Assembly (NCBI GenBank): GCA_015061765.1
Contig: SUVZ01000133.1
Coordinates: 1-9,056 of the forward strand
DNA from: Lentisphaerota bacterium
GTDB taxonomy: Bacteria; Verrucomicrobiota; Kiritimatiellia; RFP12; UBA1067
DNA: 9,056 nt
Reading direction: 5' to 3'
How positions within the stretch are numbered: the first letter of the stretch is position 1; every line of letters begins with the position of its first letter. The notes under the pieces are model-generated. The model saw nothing but the letters and a program-made list of their open reading frames with translations, made no database searches and was not told where the DNA came from. Shown here in pieces: positions 1 to 6,580 of the stretch. The translations under genes and the position numbers were made by a program.

Positions 1-852
1 TACAATCGACATGTCAATGTCCGAAAGCATTTTCTCGACCACGGCGAAATCGGCATCGGTACCGGCGGATTTCGCCGCTTTCTGCGATACGGCGTCGACT
101 GCCCCATTCAGACCGGCAAGAAATTTCTCCGGGAGATCAGTCGCCGACGCCTTTGCGCGAATACCTGATATCCTCCTGTCACAATATGCCTTGACGCCGC
201 CGTATACGACCCGTCCGAACGCTTCTATGTTGCTGAATGATATCCCGACAGCGGCCCAGGTCGAAAGGCCTCCGCACGACTTGCCTGCACGGGTAAAGTT
301 GACGCCGAACACATCACCTGCAGCAAGCGGCTTGGAGAACACCTCTGCAAACGGCACTTTGAACACGACCTTGAATCCGGAATCGGTCTCCGTCACGAAT
401 GCGGAAGCGCCAGTGCGCCATCCGTCAACAGCCGCATCAGGGCCGGAGTTTTTGCGGGCGGCAAAAACCCCGGCGGCGTTCGCTGAATACTGGTAATACA
501 CTGTGCTCGAAAGCGATGGCCGCACAAAGAACTCCACTCCATCTCCCGCCCAGACACTTGACCTGCTCTTTGCAGCCTTCATTCCCGGCGGCACCGGACA
601 GTCTATCTCTGCGGAAATGAAGTCCCCTTCCATCTGCAGCCTGGCGGTCGATGCAGCGGCTACGAACTTGTCGTCAGCCGCGACCATAAGGCCTAGTGCA
701 TCCCCTTCATGATCCAGCACGCGGAAGCGGCCGGTCTGCGCACATCCGTTCACGTCAAGCACCAGAACGTCATCCGCAGCACAGCATACGGGCAACGCAA
801 AAAGCGATACAAGCAGAACCGACCTGATTGCATTTTTTATTTCTTTAGACAT
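1..852 (-). CDS. Secreted CBM9-like carbohydrate-binding protein, N-terminal part (3' end off window)
   Basis: The frame is open from an ATG at 852-850 to the left edge, giving 284 residues with no stop, so the gene is partial. Residues 1-26 are a signal peptide: a basic start (MSKEIKNAIR), a hydrophobic core, then PVCCAA before DD. Cleavage by signal peptidase I near A25/A26 is likely. The cysteines make a lipoprotein possible, but the lipobox is poor. Residues about 70-219 look like a CBM9-type beta-sandwich (family of xylanase and cellobiose-binding modules): WAGDGVEFFV near 101-110, YYQYSANAAGVF near 119-130, a GW at 144-145, then KVVFKVPFAEVF, GDVFGVNFTRAG and FGRVVYG at the end. Residues about 222-284 look helical and may link to a further domain outside the window. 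The start is 5 nt after the stop of the LamG gene, and its Shine-Dalgarno GAGG (864-861) lies in that gene's last codons, so translational coupling is likely. Binding to a surface or extracellular glycan is inferred from the family. Confidence 0.8.
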   Translation of the reverse strand, partial: MSKEIKNAIRSVLLVSLFALPVCCAADDVLVLDVNGCAQTGRFRVLDHEGDALGLMVAADDKFVAAASTARLQMEGDFISAEIDCPVPPGMKAAKSRSSVWAGDGVEFFVRPSLSSTVYYQYSANAAGVFAARKNSGPDAAVDGWRTGASAFVTETDSGFKVVFKVPFAEVFSKPLAAGDVFGVNFTRAGKSCGGLSTWAAVGISFSNIEAFGRVVYGGVKAYCDRRISGIRAKASATDLPEKFLAGLNGAVDAVSQKAAKSAGTDADFAVVEKMLSDIDMSIV

Positions 853-857
853 ACAGC

Positions 858-3800
858 CTACCTCACGACAATAGAAAAGCCGGAATGACGCACGTAAACA
901 CGTTCGCCACGATTGCCGAACGATATAGCATCAATCTCAAAAGCAGCGTCTGCGGAATCAACCCGTGAAACCGTCAAAGTATTACGCCCCGCATGCAAGA
1001 ACCGCGACAGCACACCTATCTCCGCAAAGCCGCCCGAAGGGACGGTGAACTCACGGAACGGAACATAGGACTCTGTGTAGTTGACGATCTGAACTCCATT
1101 GACACTGACGACAAACACTGCGTCATCAGATAGCGGAGTGGCTGCAATCCTAAGAATCTGGTTGCGAACATCTTCCGGCTCAAGATCAAACTCAATCGTC
1201 AACTCGCCTTCCTCACCGACAACACAAGGCGCAGTTCTGAAGTCGGCATTCTGCGGATACGCATAGACCCCTCCGGCATACCCTGCGAATTCGGCAGAGC
1301 TGCCGTTTTCAACTCCGATGTGAAAGACATCGGGCTTGGGGAAACCGAACACCGCCTTTACATCCTTTTCCGACAGCGGATGCGGCCAGACCGCCGCCTC
1401 GTGTATCCACCCGCGGAAATACGACTTGTCGCTATCTTCTCTCGACCACGTAGTTGCGCTTCTTCCGCTGCTGTGCCCGAGATACAACCCACTCCACGTT
1501 CCCGGAGCTCCTGCTCCGCCCGAACCGAAATAATGGCGGCCGAGATTCTGGAAATCTCCACCCTCGACATGCACATACACATAACAGTAGTTGTTGCTGA
1601 CAACCGCCGCCAGATCAATCCACTTGCCTTGAGCAAGCCTGTTTTCCGGTTCGCCGTTGCGCGTATCCGTAATCGAAACATTCGTCCGACCACCGGAAAC
1701 GCGCAAAGCCAGATTGTCGGGATCGGTACCCAAGAGCGTGAGTCCCATGCCGCGAGAGTTGGTCCAGTCATATCCCAAGCCGAGCACCGTTGCGGCGCAA
1801 TTTGTCGGGTTCTGGAACGAATCAATCTTAAAGCGCGTGAATACCGCATACCCGACCGTATTGCTGACGGGGAACACCGATGTATACATACATCCGCCCT
1901 TGCCGTAGATTACGCCGTTTTGGTTCGTATAGGAAGGCTGGGCGAAATAAATGCACTTCTCCTCATCTAAATCAACACCGCGATGCGGACATGCAACCGG
2001 AACTTCCGAAACCGTGAAATTGTCCGCAGATCCGCGCACGGTCCATTTGTGGGCGGATGCGTTGGAATACATCGTACGCATTACATCCCGGAACGCCTTC
2101 CCGTCATGGCGATACCAACGGTACGCCCCGGAGAAAGGATCGCCGGGAATCTGCGCGGCAGGCGGCACGTCGCCTTCCGCTACAAGAAGCGAGAGGCAGT
2201 CGATCTCCATCTTTCCGGCATTCGAATCCGTCCTTTTCACGCTAAGCGTATTCGCTCCGGACACAAAAGCCGAACCGGGGACCGTCACCCCCGCGCTCTG
2301 CCCGGCGACAACCTCGACATCCGCTGCGACCGTACGTCCATTCACCAGAAGATCAAACGTCCCCCCTGCGGAAAATGAAGTCGTCTTGAACTTGAACGTG
2401 CGGGCTTTCGCAACCAAAGCGGATGCAAGCTCAAAATTCACGCTCACGGTATCGTCGGCGGACGCAAGAGAGCCCTTCATATTCTTCCAGTCGTTTATGT
2501 CCGTCAAATTCGCCGAGCCGCTGCCGGCAAACTCAAGCGACATATTATTGGCGACGCCAAGCCGCCATTCATCGCCGTCGGCGCAGCTGTCGCAGAACGC
2601 ATTGAGCACCTCTTCGCGGGAAAGTGCGCGATCCCAAATCGCCACCTGCTGATACCAGCCGCGAAAACATTCGTTGTTCAATGAATTCTTAGTCGTTCCG
2701 ACACCGGTTCCGTCCGCCGGACCGCCAAGAGCAAGTTTGTAAAGACCCCATGTCGCCTTTGTGAGCGCCACATCGGTATTCTTCACGCCTTCGTACCAGG
2801 CTCCGCTTTCGGTCTTGTAGTAAAGCCTGTTTTCGCGACCGTTCACCGTAAGCGCCATATCTACCCATTCGCCGGCCTTGAGCGTGGCAGACGAATCGGT
2901 CTGCATGGCTGTGAACTCATCTACCCCAGTGCCATGAACGGCCTTTACATACAAATTATCGGATGGTCCCAGCAGCTGCAGAGCCAATCCCGACTCTGCA
3001 CTATATCCATATCCTAACTGGAGCAGCTGTATCTTGCCGGTCGCATTTTCCGCCGGGTCGATGCGCGACTCAAGCTTGAAGCGGAGCATTACCGTATAGG
3101 ACGCCTTGTTGGTTGCGGCCACAGGCTGCGTGAGCGTAATGGAAGACGTGCTCGCTTTTGATTTATCCTCCGTTATATACGGCTGTATGAAGTGAACGAC
3201 CGAGCGGTTTTTCAGGATTCTATCCGAATAAGGAGCAGGCACATCCATTGTCTCGACAGCGATGTTACTGCGCGCGCCTCCAACCGTGAAAGTATCGCCT
3301 GCCGGATTATAGGCAGCCCCCAAATAAAGCGCATTTGAAAATTCATAATCGTCGAGATACGTATTCAACGCCTGCCGCGCACCGCGGAAATAGAAAGCCG
3401 CATCGTCGAAGGCGTTGGCATTGCCGTTTGCGTCGGCCGGCGGCTTAAGGGCGAATCTCGCCTCGTCAACCGCCGCATTCCTCGCCGCCTCCGCCGCCGT
3501 CAGATGGCGGTTGTAGAGACGCACCGACTTTATCCTGTAGAATTCGGTGCCGCATCCCACCGTGAAGCTGCCGGTTGAACTCGCGGCATCGCTGTAGAAC
3601 GAACTCTGAAGCGTCGCATAATCAGACCCGTCAACCGCAACGCTCCCGCCCGACGCTTTCGTTCTCAGCGAATACGTGTGGAAGCGGCGGATGAACTGAG
3701 TGTTGTTCCATTCGCAGCACCTTGTCGGAGCGCCCGCAAAATAACGATTGCCGCCGTTGCCGTAGATGCCGCCGACAAGCCCAGACGAGCCGACCGCTCG

Positions 3801-4205
3801 CAGATACAGACTTATGCGCGGATTTGCGGCGACCGATCTGGCCGAGTTGTCGGCGCCGTCAAAATCCTCGCTTGCCGCGAAAACCACCTCAAGAGTAAGA
3901 TTCGTCGTGCCGGCCTCATCCGCAAGGCATTCTACGTTCGAGACTTCTCCGATGGCATGATCGAACGTCATCTCATCTGCGCCGACCGTCAAACCCGACG
4001 TCGGCAACGTCAAATCATGCCCATTGCCTGAAAGATCCTTCCACACCGTTGGCGAATCGGAATGCACCCCAACACCAGCATTGTCTATGGCGTCATAATG
4101 CAATACAAGACCGTCCGTAACATATGCACCAAATGCATAAGCCGAGACGATAAACGACATACCCGCCACAATTAGTCGCCTGCCAATTGATTCTTTCATT
4201 GCCAC
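858..4205 (-). CDS. Large secreted LamG-domain protein with internal tandem duplication
   Basis: This gene encodes 1115 residues. Residues 1-26 form a signal peptide (basic GRR, hydrophobic core, cleavage likely after AFG before AYVTDG). Residues about 28-252 are a LamG/concanavalin-like jelly roll: DGLVLHYDA near 31, WKDLSGNGHDL near 55, a strand end YRIKSVRLYNRHLT near 223-236. Two related units follow, about 268-676 and 690-1097. Each has a short head ending in FIQP or FAQP, a LamG domain (about 366-538 and 784-954) closing with FRGW..... followed by AIWDRALS or AAVWPHPLS, and a beta-sandwich tail that begins WRLGV or FHIGV with EFAG, contains VNG, and ends G.NTL.V.R.DS....EID. The tail resembles domain III of polysaccharide lyase family 4 (CBM-like); that match is from memory. 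No catalytic motif is visible, so glycan binding or adhesion is the likely role. The GTG at 4205 is preferred because AGGA sits 7 nt upstream; an in-frame ATG at 4199 is the alternative. The protein ends HSGFSIVVR without an LPXTG or PEP-CTERM sorting signal. Confidence 0.85.
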   Translation of the reverse strand: MAMKESIGRRLIVAGMSFIVSAYAFGAYVTDGLVLHYDAIDNAGVGVHSDSPTVWKDLSGNGHDLTLPTSGLTVGADEMTFDHAIGEVSNVECLADEAGTTNLTLEVVFAASEDFDGADNSARSVAANPRISLYLRAVGSSGLVGGIYGNGGNRYFAGAPTRCCEWNNTQFIRRFHTYSLRTKASGGSVAVDGSDYATLQSSFYSDAASSTGSFTVGCGTEFYRIKSVRLYNRHLTAAEAARNAAVDEARFALKPPADANGNANAFDDAAFYFRGARQALNTYLDDYEFSNALYLGAAYNPAGDTFTVGGARSNIAVETMDVPAPYSDRILKNRSVVHFIQPYITEDKSKASTSSITLTQPVAATNKASYTVMLRFKLESRIDPAENATGKIQLLQLGYGYSAESGLALQLLGPSDNLYVKAVHGTGVDEFTAMQTDSSATLKAGEWVDMALTVNGRENRLYYKTESGAWYEGVKNTDVALTKATWGLYKLALGGPADGTGVGTTKNSLNNECFRGWYQQVAIWDRALSREEVLNAFCDSCADGDEWRLGVANNMSLEFAGSGSANLTDINDWKNMKGSLASADDTVSVNFELASALVAKARTFKFKTTSFSAGGTFDLLVNGRTVAADVEVVAGQSAGVTVPGSAFVSGANTLSVKRTDSNAGKMEIDCLSLLVAEGDVPPAAQIPGDPFSGAYRWYRHDGKAFRDVMRTMYSNASAHKWTVRGSADNFTVSEVPVACPHRGVDLDEEKCIYFAQPSYTNQNGVIYGKGGCMYTSVFPVSNTVGYAVFTRFKIDSFQNPTNCAATVLGLGYDWTNSRGMGLTLLGTDPDNLALRVSGGRTNVSITDTRNGEPENRLAQGKWIDLAAVVSNNYCYVYVHVEGGDFQNLGRHYFGSGGAGAPGTWSGLYLGHSSGRSATTWSREDSDKSYFRGWIHEAAVWPHPLSEKDVKAVFGFPKPDVFHIGVENGSSAEFAGYAGGVYAYPQNADFRTAPCVVGEEGELTIEFDLEPEDVRNQILRIAATPLSDDAVFVVSVNGVQIVNYTESYVPFREFTVPSGGFAEIGVLSRFLHAGRNTLTVSRVDSADAAFEIDAISFGNRGERVYVRHSGFSIVVR
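915..2138 (-). repeat. Second copy of diverged protein-level repeat in the LamG gene
   Basis: This stretch encodes residues about 690-1097 of the LamG protein and matches the order of elements in residues 268-676: a head module ending YFAQPSYT, a LamG domain with the ending YFRGW....AVW, the join FHIGVENGSSAEFAG, and a tail with SVNG and AGRNTLTVSRVDSA. It is recognisable only at protein level, with little DNA identity, so the duplication is old. Boundaries are approximate to about 15 residues. Confidence 0.65.
2178..3404 (-). repeat. First copy of diverged protein-level repeat in the LamG gene
   Basis: This stretch encodes residues about 268-676. Its landmarks parallel the second copy: HFIQPYIT, a LamG domain with CFRGWYQQVAIWDRALS, the join WRLGVANNMSLEFAG, and a tail with LVNGRTV and SGANTLSVKRTDSNAG then MEIDCLSL. 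The N-terminal LamG domain (residues 28-252) stands outside the duplication and lacks the tail module. Confidence 0.65.
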
Positions 4206-4212
4206 GACATTA

Positions 4213-4216
4213 TCCT
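4213..4216 (-). promoter_or_regulatory. Shine-Dalgarno AGGA that selects the GTG start of the LamG gene
   Basis: Read on the minus strand, AGGA is followed by 7 nt and then GTG (4205-4203). The alternative in-frame ATG (4199-4197) is 13 nt away, which is too far. The GTG start adds only two residues to the signal peptide, so the mature protein is unchanged either way. Confidence 0.6.
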
Positions 4217-4243
4217 TTCCTCTTTATGAAAAACATCGTGTGG

Positions 4244-4273
4244 AATATATCATACACCTTTTTTTTTTGTCAA
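4244..4273 (-). promoter_or_regulatory. Sigma70-type promoter of the LamG-CBM9 unit
   Basis: On the minus strand there is a perfect -35 TTGACA (4273-4268), an 18-nt spacer, and a -10 TATATT (4249-4244). The predicted start of transcription is near 4237, leaving a leader of about 30 nt with a Shine-Dalgarno at the right distance. The first half of the spacer is an unbroken run of A. Location is right: downstream of a probable terminator and just upstream of the LamG gene. An overlapping TATGAT has a spacer of only 13 nt and is less likely. Confidence 0.6.
4259..4268 (-). repeat. Homopolymer of 10 A (minus strand) in the promoter spacer
   Basis: Ten consecutive T on the plus strand, which read as ten A on the minus strand. 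The first A is also the last base of the -35 TTGACA. A one-base loss would change the spacer from 18 to 17 nt. It could act as an A-tract UP-like or bending element, or as a slippage-prone switch. Confidence 0.8.
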
Positions 4274-4285
4274 GGTATTTTGATA

Positions 4286-4291
4286 ATTATA
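4286..4291 (-). promoter_or_regulatory. Alternative -10 box TATAAT upstream of the LamG gene
   Basis: A perfect TATAAT on the minus strand about 20 nt upstream of the main -35 box. No good -35 sits 16-18 nt upstream (the bases there read close to ACGCAA), and the TG of an extended -10 is one base out of place. It may be a secondary promoter or chance in an AT-rich stretch. Confidence 0.25.
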
Positions 4292-4371
4292 AGCACCAAC
4301 CATAACAGTTGCGTTTCTCCCCACGAACTCGAGGCGCTTCCTGCGCTCTGGGACTTCAGGCAAAACATAGA

Positions 4372-4399
4372 CAGTGGCGACAGCCGACATTCGCCACTG
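4372..4399 (-). terminator. Probable intrinsic terminator after the acyltransferase gene
   Basis: A perfect 9-bp inverted repeat, CAGTGGCGA and TCGCCACTG, with a 10-nt loop, begins 18 nt after the stop of the acyltransferase gene. On the minus strand the stem is followed by TCTATGTTTTG, a modest U-rich tail. There is no U tract on the plus-strand side, so it works in the minus direction only. It separates the upstream four-gene operon from the LamG unit. The weak tail leaves open a simple 3'-end stabilising hairpin. Confidence 0.6.
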
Positions 4400-4417
4400 C
4401 AGAGCGGCACAGTCATG

Positions 4418-5581
4418 TCACACTTTGAGAAAGACCTTCTTCCTATAGAGAAACAGCAGCAGCAGCCAGCTCAGAGCAAGATAGCCACATGCGAGAAGAA
4501 GCGACGCTTCAGCGGGAGGAAGGCGGGATGCCACACCTCCAAGAAAGAATTTTACGACCCCCATGAAATCCACAAACCTCTGAAGAAGGTATATCGTTAT
4601 CGAATTCACGCCAATCACCACAAAAAAGAATGTCCACTTCCTCCACCCCTTCACGTCGGCGAGCCAATAGAACACCGCAAACGCCGCAGCAGAATACCCT
4701 CCGACGCACAAAAGGAAGCTCGGTGTCCAAAGTTTTTTGCTGACTGGAACGAAGAAGCACGCGAAGAGTCCCGCGACAATCAACCCCGCAGCAAACGACA
4801 GCAGATGAATGGTCTTGCGTCCTCCGGAAAAACGTTCCGACCGGACGATCTCCCCGGCGAACACGCCCAGCATCGCCGTAGCAGACGAGAAGAAGCTGCC
4901 GAAAATCCCGCTCGGCTCGCAGAGATTCGCCACCTTTTCGCCTCCGATGAATGCGCTCTGGTAAAGTTTTCCGGGCATTATCATGCGATCCAGCCATCCT
5001 ATAAAATTGCCTTCGATGGAAAACGGTGACGCTCCGGGAAAATCAGGCGCACTCAGGATATTGAGAAGCACGGCATAGACAACGACAAGCGATGTGCAGA
5101 TCAAAATGCGGCCTAACAGACGGAAATGGACATAGCACATGGCGGCGATCATCCATCCGATGCCGATCTTGCCAAGCACACTTCCGTAACGCAGATCGGC
5201 AAAGCCGACGGTGAACAAACGGTTGTACACCCAACCGAGCATGACGAGAATCGCCGCCCTTTTCAGTATGGAAAGATGTATCCGCAGCGAGGATACGCCC
5301 TTCTCCCTCTGTCTCGCATATGAAAACGGAAATGAGATGCCTGCAATGAAAAGGAAAGTCGGAAACACGGTGTCATAGAAAGACAGACCGAACCAGTACG
5401 GATGCGACATCTGTTCAGCCATCCAACCGCCGTCTCCTCCATAGATGCACCTGCCCAAGGCGCTGAACACCCTGTCAAACCCGATTATGATCATCATGTC
5501 AAATCCGCGAAACGCGTCAAGCGACACAAGGCGTCCGCTGGACACCGACAAAACATGGCTTTTCGGCTCAATATTCTTCAT
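4418..5581 (-). CDS. Membrane acyltransferase, DUF5009 / heparan-alpha-glucosaminide N-acetyltransferase-like
   Basis: This gene encodes 387 residues with about ten hydrophobic segments (roughly 24-40, 63-85, 105-120, 137-176, 222-244, 257-281, 287-307, 316-338, 359-379), so an inner-membrane protein. The family signature is clear: VSLDAFRGFDM at 19-29, MSHPYWFGLSFYD at 58-70, VFPTFLFIAGISFPFS at 72-87, VLGKIGIGWM at 135-144, EPSGIFGSF at 222-230, WTPSFLLCVGG at 285-295 and NSITIYLLQRF at 326-336. His60 lines up with the histidine that carries the acetyl group across the membrane in human HGSNAT. The expected role is transfer of an acetyl (or other acyl) group from cytoplasmic acyl-CoA to a sugar on the outer face; the acceptor is unknown. 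The ATG start has AGG 9 nt upstream, and the gene begins 24 nt after the esterase gene. Length is normal for the family. It is the last gene of the upstream operon. Confidence 0.85.
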   Translation of the reverse strand: MKNIEPKSHVLSVSSGRLVSLDAFRGFDMMIIIGFDRVFSALGRCIYGGDGGWMAEQMSHPYWFGLSFYDTVFPTFLFIAGISFPFSYARQREKGVSSLRIHLSILKRAAILVMLGWVYNRLFTVGFADLRYGSVLGKIGIGWMIAAMCYVHFRLLGRILICTSLVVVYAVLLNILSAPDFPGASPFSIEGNFIGWLDRMIMPGKLYQSAFIGGEKVANLCEPSGIFGSFFSSATAMLGVFAGEIVRSERFSGGRKTIHLLSFAAGLIVAGLFACFFVPVSKKLWTPSFLLCVGGYSAAAFAVFYWLADVKGWRKWTFFFVVIGVNSITIYLLQRFVDFMGVVKFFLGGVASRLPPAEASLLLACGYLALSWLLLLFLYRKKVFLKV

Positions 5582-5605
5582 CGCATTACACCTGTATTAG
5601 ATCTT

Positions 5606-6568
5606 CTATTTTGCCTCCGGATCCTGCGGCAAGGCGTCACGGATGAACAGTTCAAGATACGGCAGTCCGCACGAGCAGGCCCGGTGATGGTTGGCGTACG
5701 GCAGTTCCACATAACGGGCGTTCTTGTGCCCGAACGCCTTGCAGGACGCGATCAGGAATCGGTTTTCCTCCGCCCTCGCCTTCCATTCCCACGGTGGCTG
5801 TCCGCAGATGGAAAGGATGGGCGGAAGATCCTTCCCCGCGTAACGCAGAGCGGAAAGAGCGTCTATCTTCGGTTGATATTGAGGATCGGCGTCTCCCGCG
5901 AATTTTCGCACATTGAAATGCGCCGTTGTCTGCCCGGAGATCGGAACTATGCCGGCGAGATCGGTGGGCTTGAAGCCCCACTTGGCGAGCCAGCGAGGAT
6001 CCATGCCGACCATCATGGAAAGGTATGCGCCTGCGCTGTGTCCGGCCACATACACCCGTTTCGGATCGCCCCCGTAGGAGGCTACGTTCCTGAGCGCCCA
6101 TGCGACGGCCGCCGCCGCGTCTTCTATGCAGTCTTCGCCGCGCTTCGCCTCTTTCCCCAGAAGCCGGTATGAAACCGCGACTTGGGCGATATTGGTATCC
6201 GCAAGCGCAACCCAGTGCCGCGCACCATGGGTCAGTCCGCCCGAATGCAGCCACACGAGCGTACGGAATCCTTTGACATCTGCCGGATAGCGGAAATCCA
6301 TGCGGCATTTCGCGAGTCCGGCAGCGTCCATGCGCGTTCCTTCTGGATAATACGGCATGTCGAGAAGCACTTTGTTGTTCGCCCCTACTGTGCGTTTCGC
6401 CATCTCCTTTACCAGCACTGCGACCGTCTGCCGGGATGCCAATGCGTCATACACGGCATCGCCCGCGCAGACGGCGGAAACCGCGAAAACCGCCAACGAC
6501 ATCACCCCTTCACGGATACCGAACCGTGAACGCGCAGATATGCTGCAGATTGAATATGTTTCAGTCAT
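5606..6568 (-). CDS. Secreted alpha/beta-hydrolase, carbohydrate-esterase type
   Basis: This gene encodes 320 residues. The N-terminus is an export signal with a long basic n-region (SARSRFGIRE) and the core VMSLAVFAVSAVCA, probably cut after A35. The hydrolase fold is shown by the oxyanion motif WLHSGG (106-111), the nucleophile elbow AGHSAG with Ser178, and a late histidine in ANHH (His294 or His295). It resembles the BD-FAE/esterase-lipase group that removes acetyl or feruloyl groups from polysaccharides, acting in the periplasm or outside. The usual G.xD segment for the acid residue is replaced by CGQPPWEW (255-262), so Glu261 or Glu267/Glu268 may serve; this is uncertain. The ATG at 6568 has AGGA 8 nt upstream, and that site starts directly after the stop codon of the hydrolase gene before it (gap 12 nt), which suggests coupling. 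ATG at residue 23 would remove the basic n-region and is unlikely. The exact ester substrate cannot be told. Confidence 0.85.
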   Translation of the reverse strand: MTETYSICSISARSRFGIREGVMSLAVFAVSAVCAGDAVYDALASRQTVAVLVKEMAKRTVGANNKVLLDMPYYPEGTRMDAAGLAKCRMDFRYPADVKGFRTLVWLHSGGLTHGARHWVALADTNIAQVAVSYRLLGKEAKRGEDCIEDAAAAVAWALRNVASYGGDPKRVYVAGHSAGAYLSMMVGMDPRWLAKWGFKPTDLAGIVPISGQTTAHFNVRKFAGDADPQYQPKIDALSALRYAGKDLPPILSICGQPPWEWKARAEENRFLIASCKAFGHKNARYVELPYANHHRACSCGLPYLELFIRDALPQDPEAK

Positions 6569-6580
6569 CTGTTTAATCCT

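Noticed and set aside
11..496. Plus-strand open frame of 161 residues at the left edge
   Set aside because: The minus strand over the same bases is open to the window edge and encodes a signal peptide followed by a CBM9-like domain, which explains the region; the plus-strand frame has no domain.
1320..1970. Plus-strand open frame of 216 residues opposite the LamG gene
   Set aside because: It is antisense to well-supported LamG coding sequence, has Arg-rich low-meaning composition and no domain.
4334..4346. Short inverted repeat GCGC-TTCCT-GCGC in the intergenic region
   Set aside because: The stem is only 4 bp, with no U tract on either side; it is likely chance.
4187..5029. Plus-strand open frame of 280 residues running from the intergenic region into the acyltransferase gene
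   Set aside because: It lies antisense to a clear DUF5009-type gene over most of its length, its composition is rich in Arg, His and Pro without any recognisable domain, and it starts opposite the LamG start region. It is a shadow of the real minus-strand gene.
5402..6172. Plus-strand open frame of 256 residues across the acyltransferase-esterase junction
   Set aside because: It overlaps two recognised minus-strand genes in antisense, has no domain, and its length follows from the GC-biased third positions of those genes.
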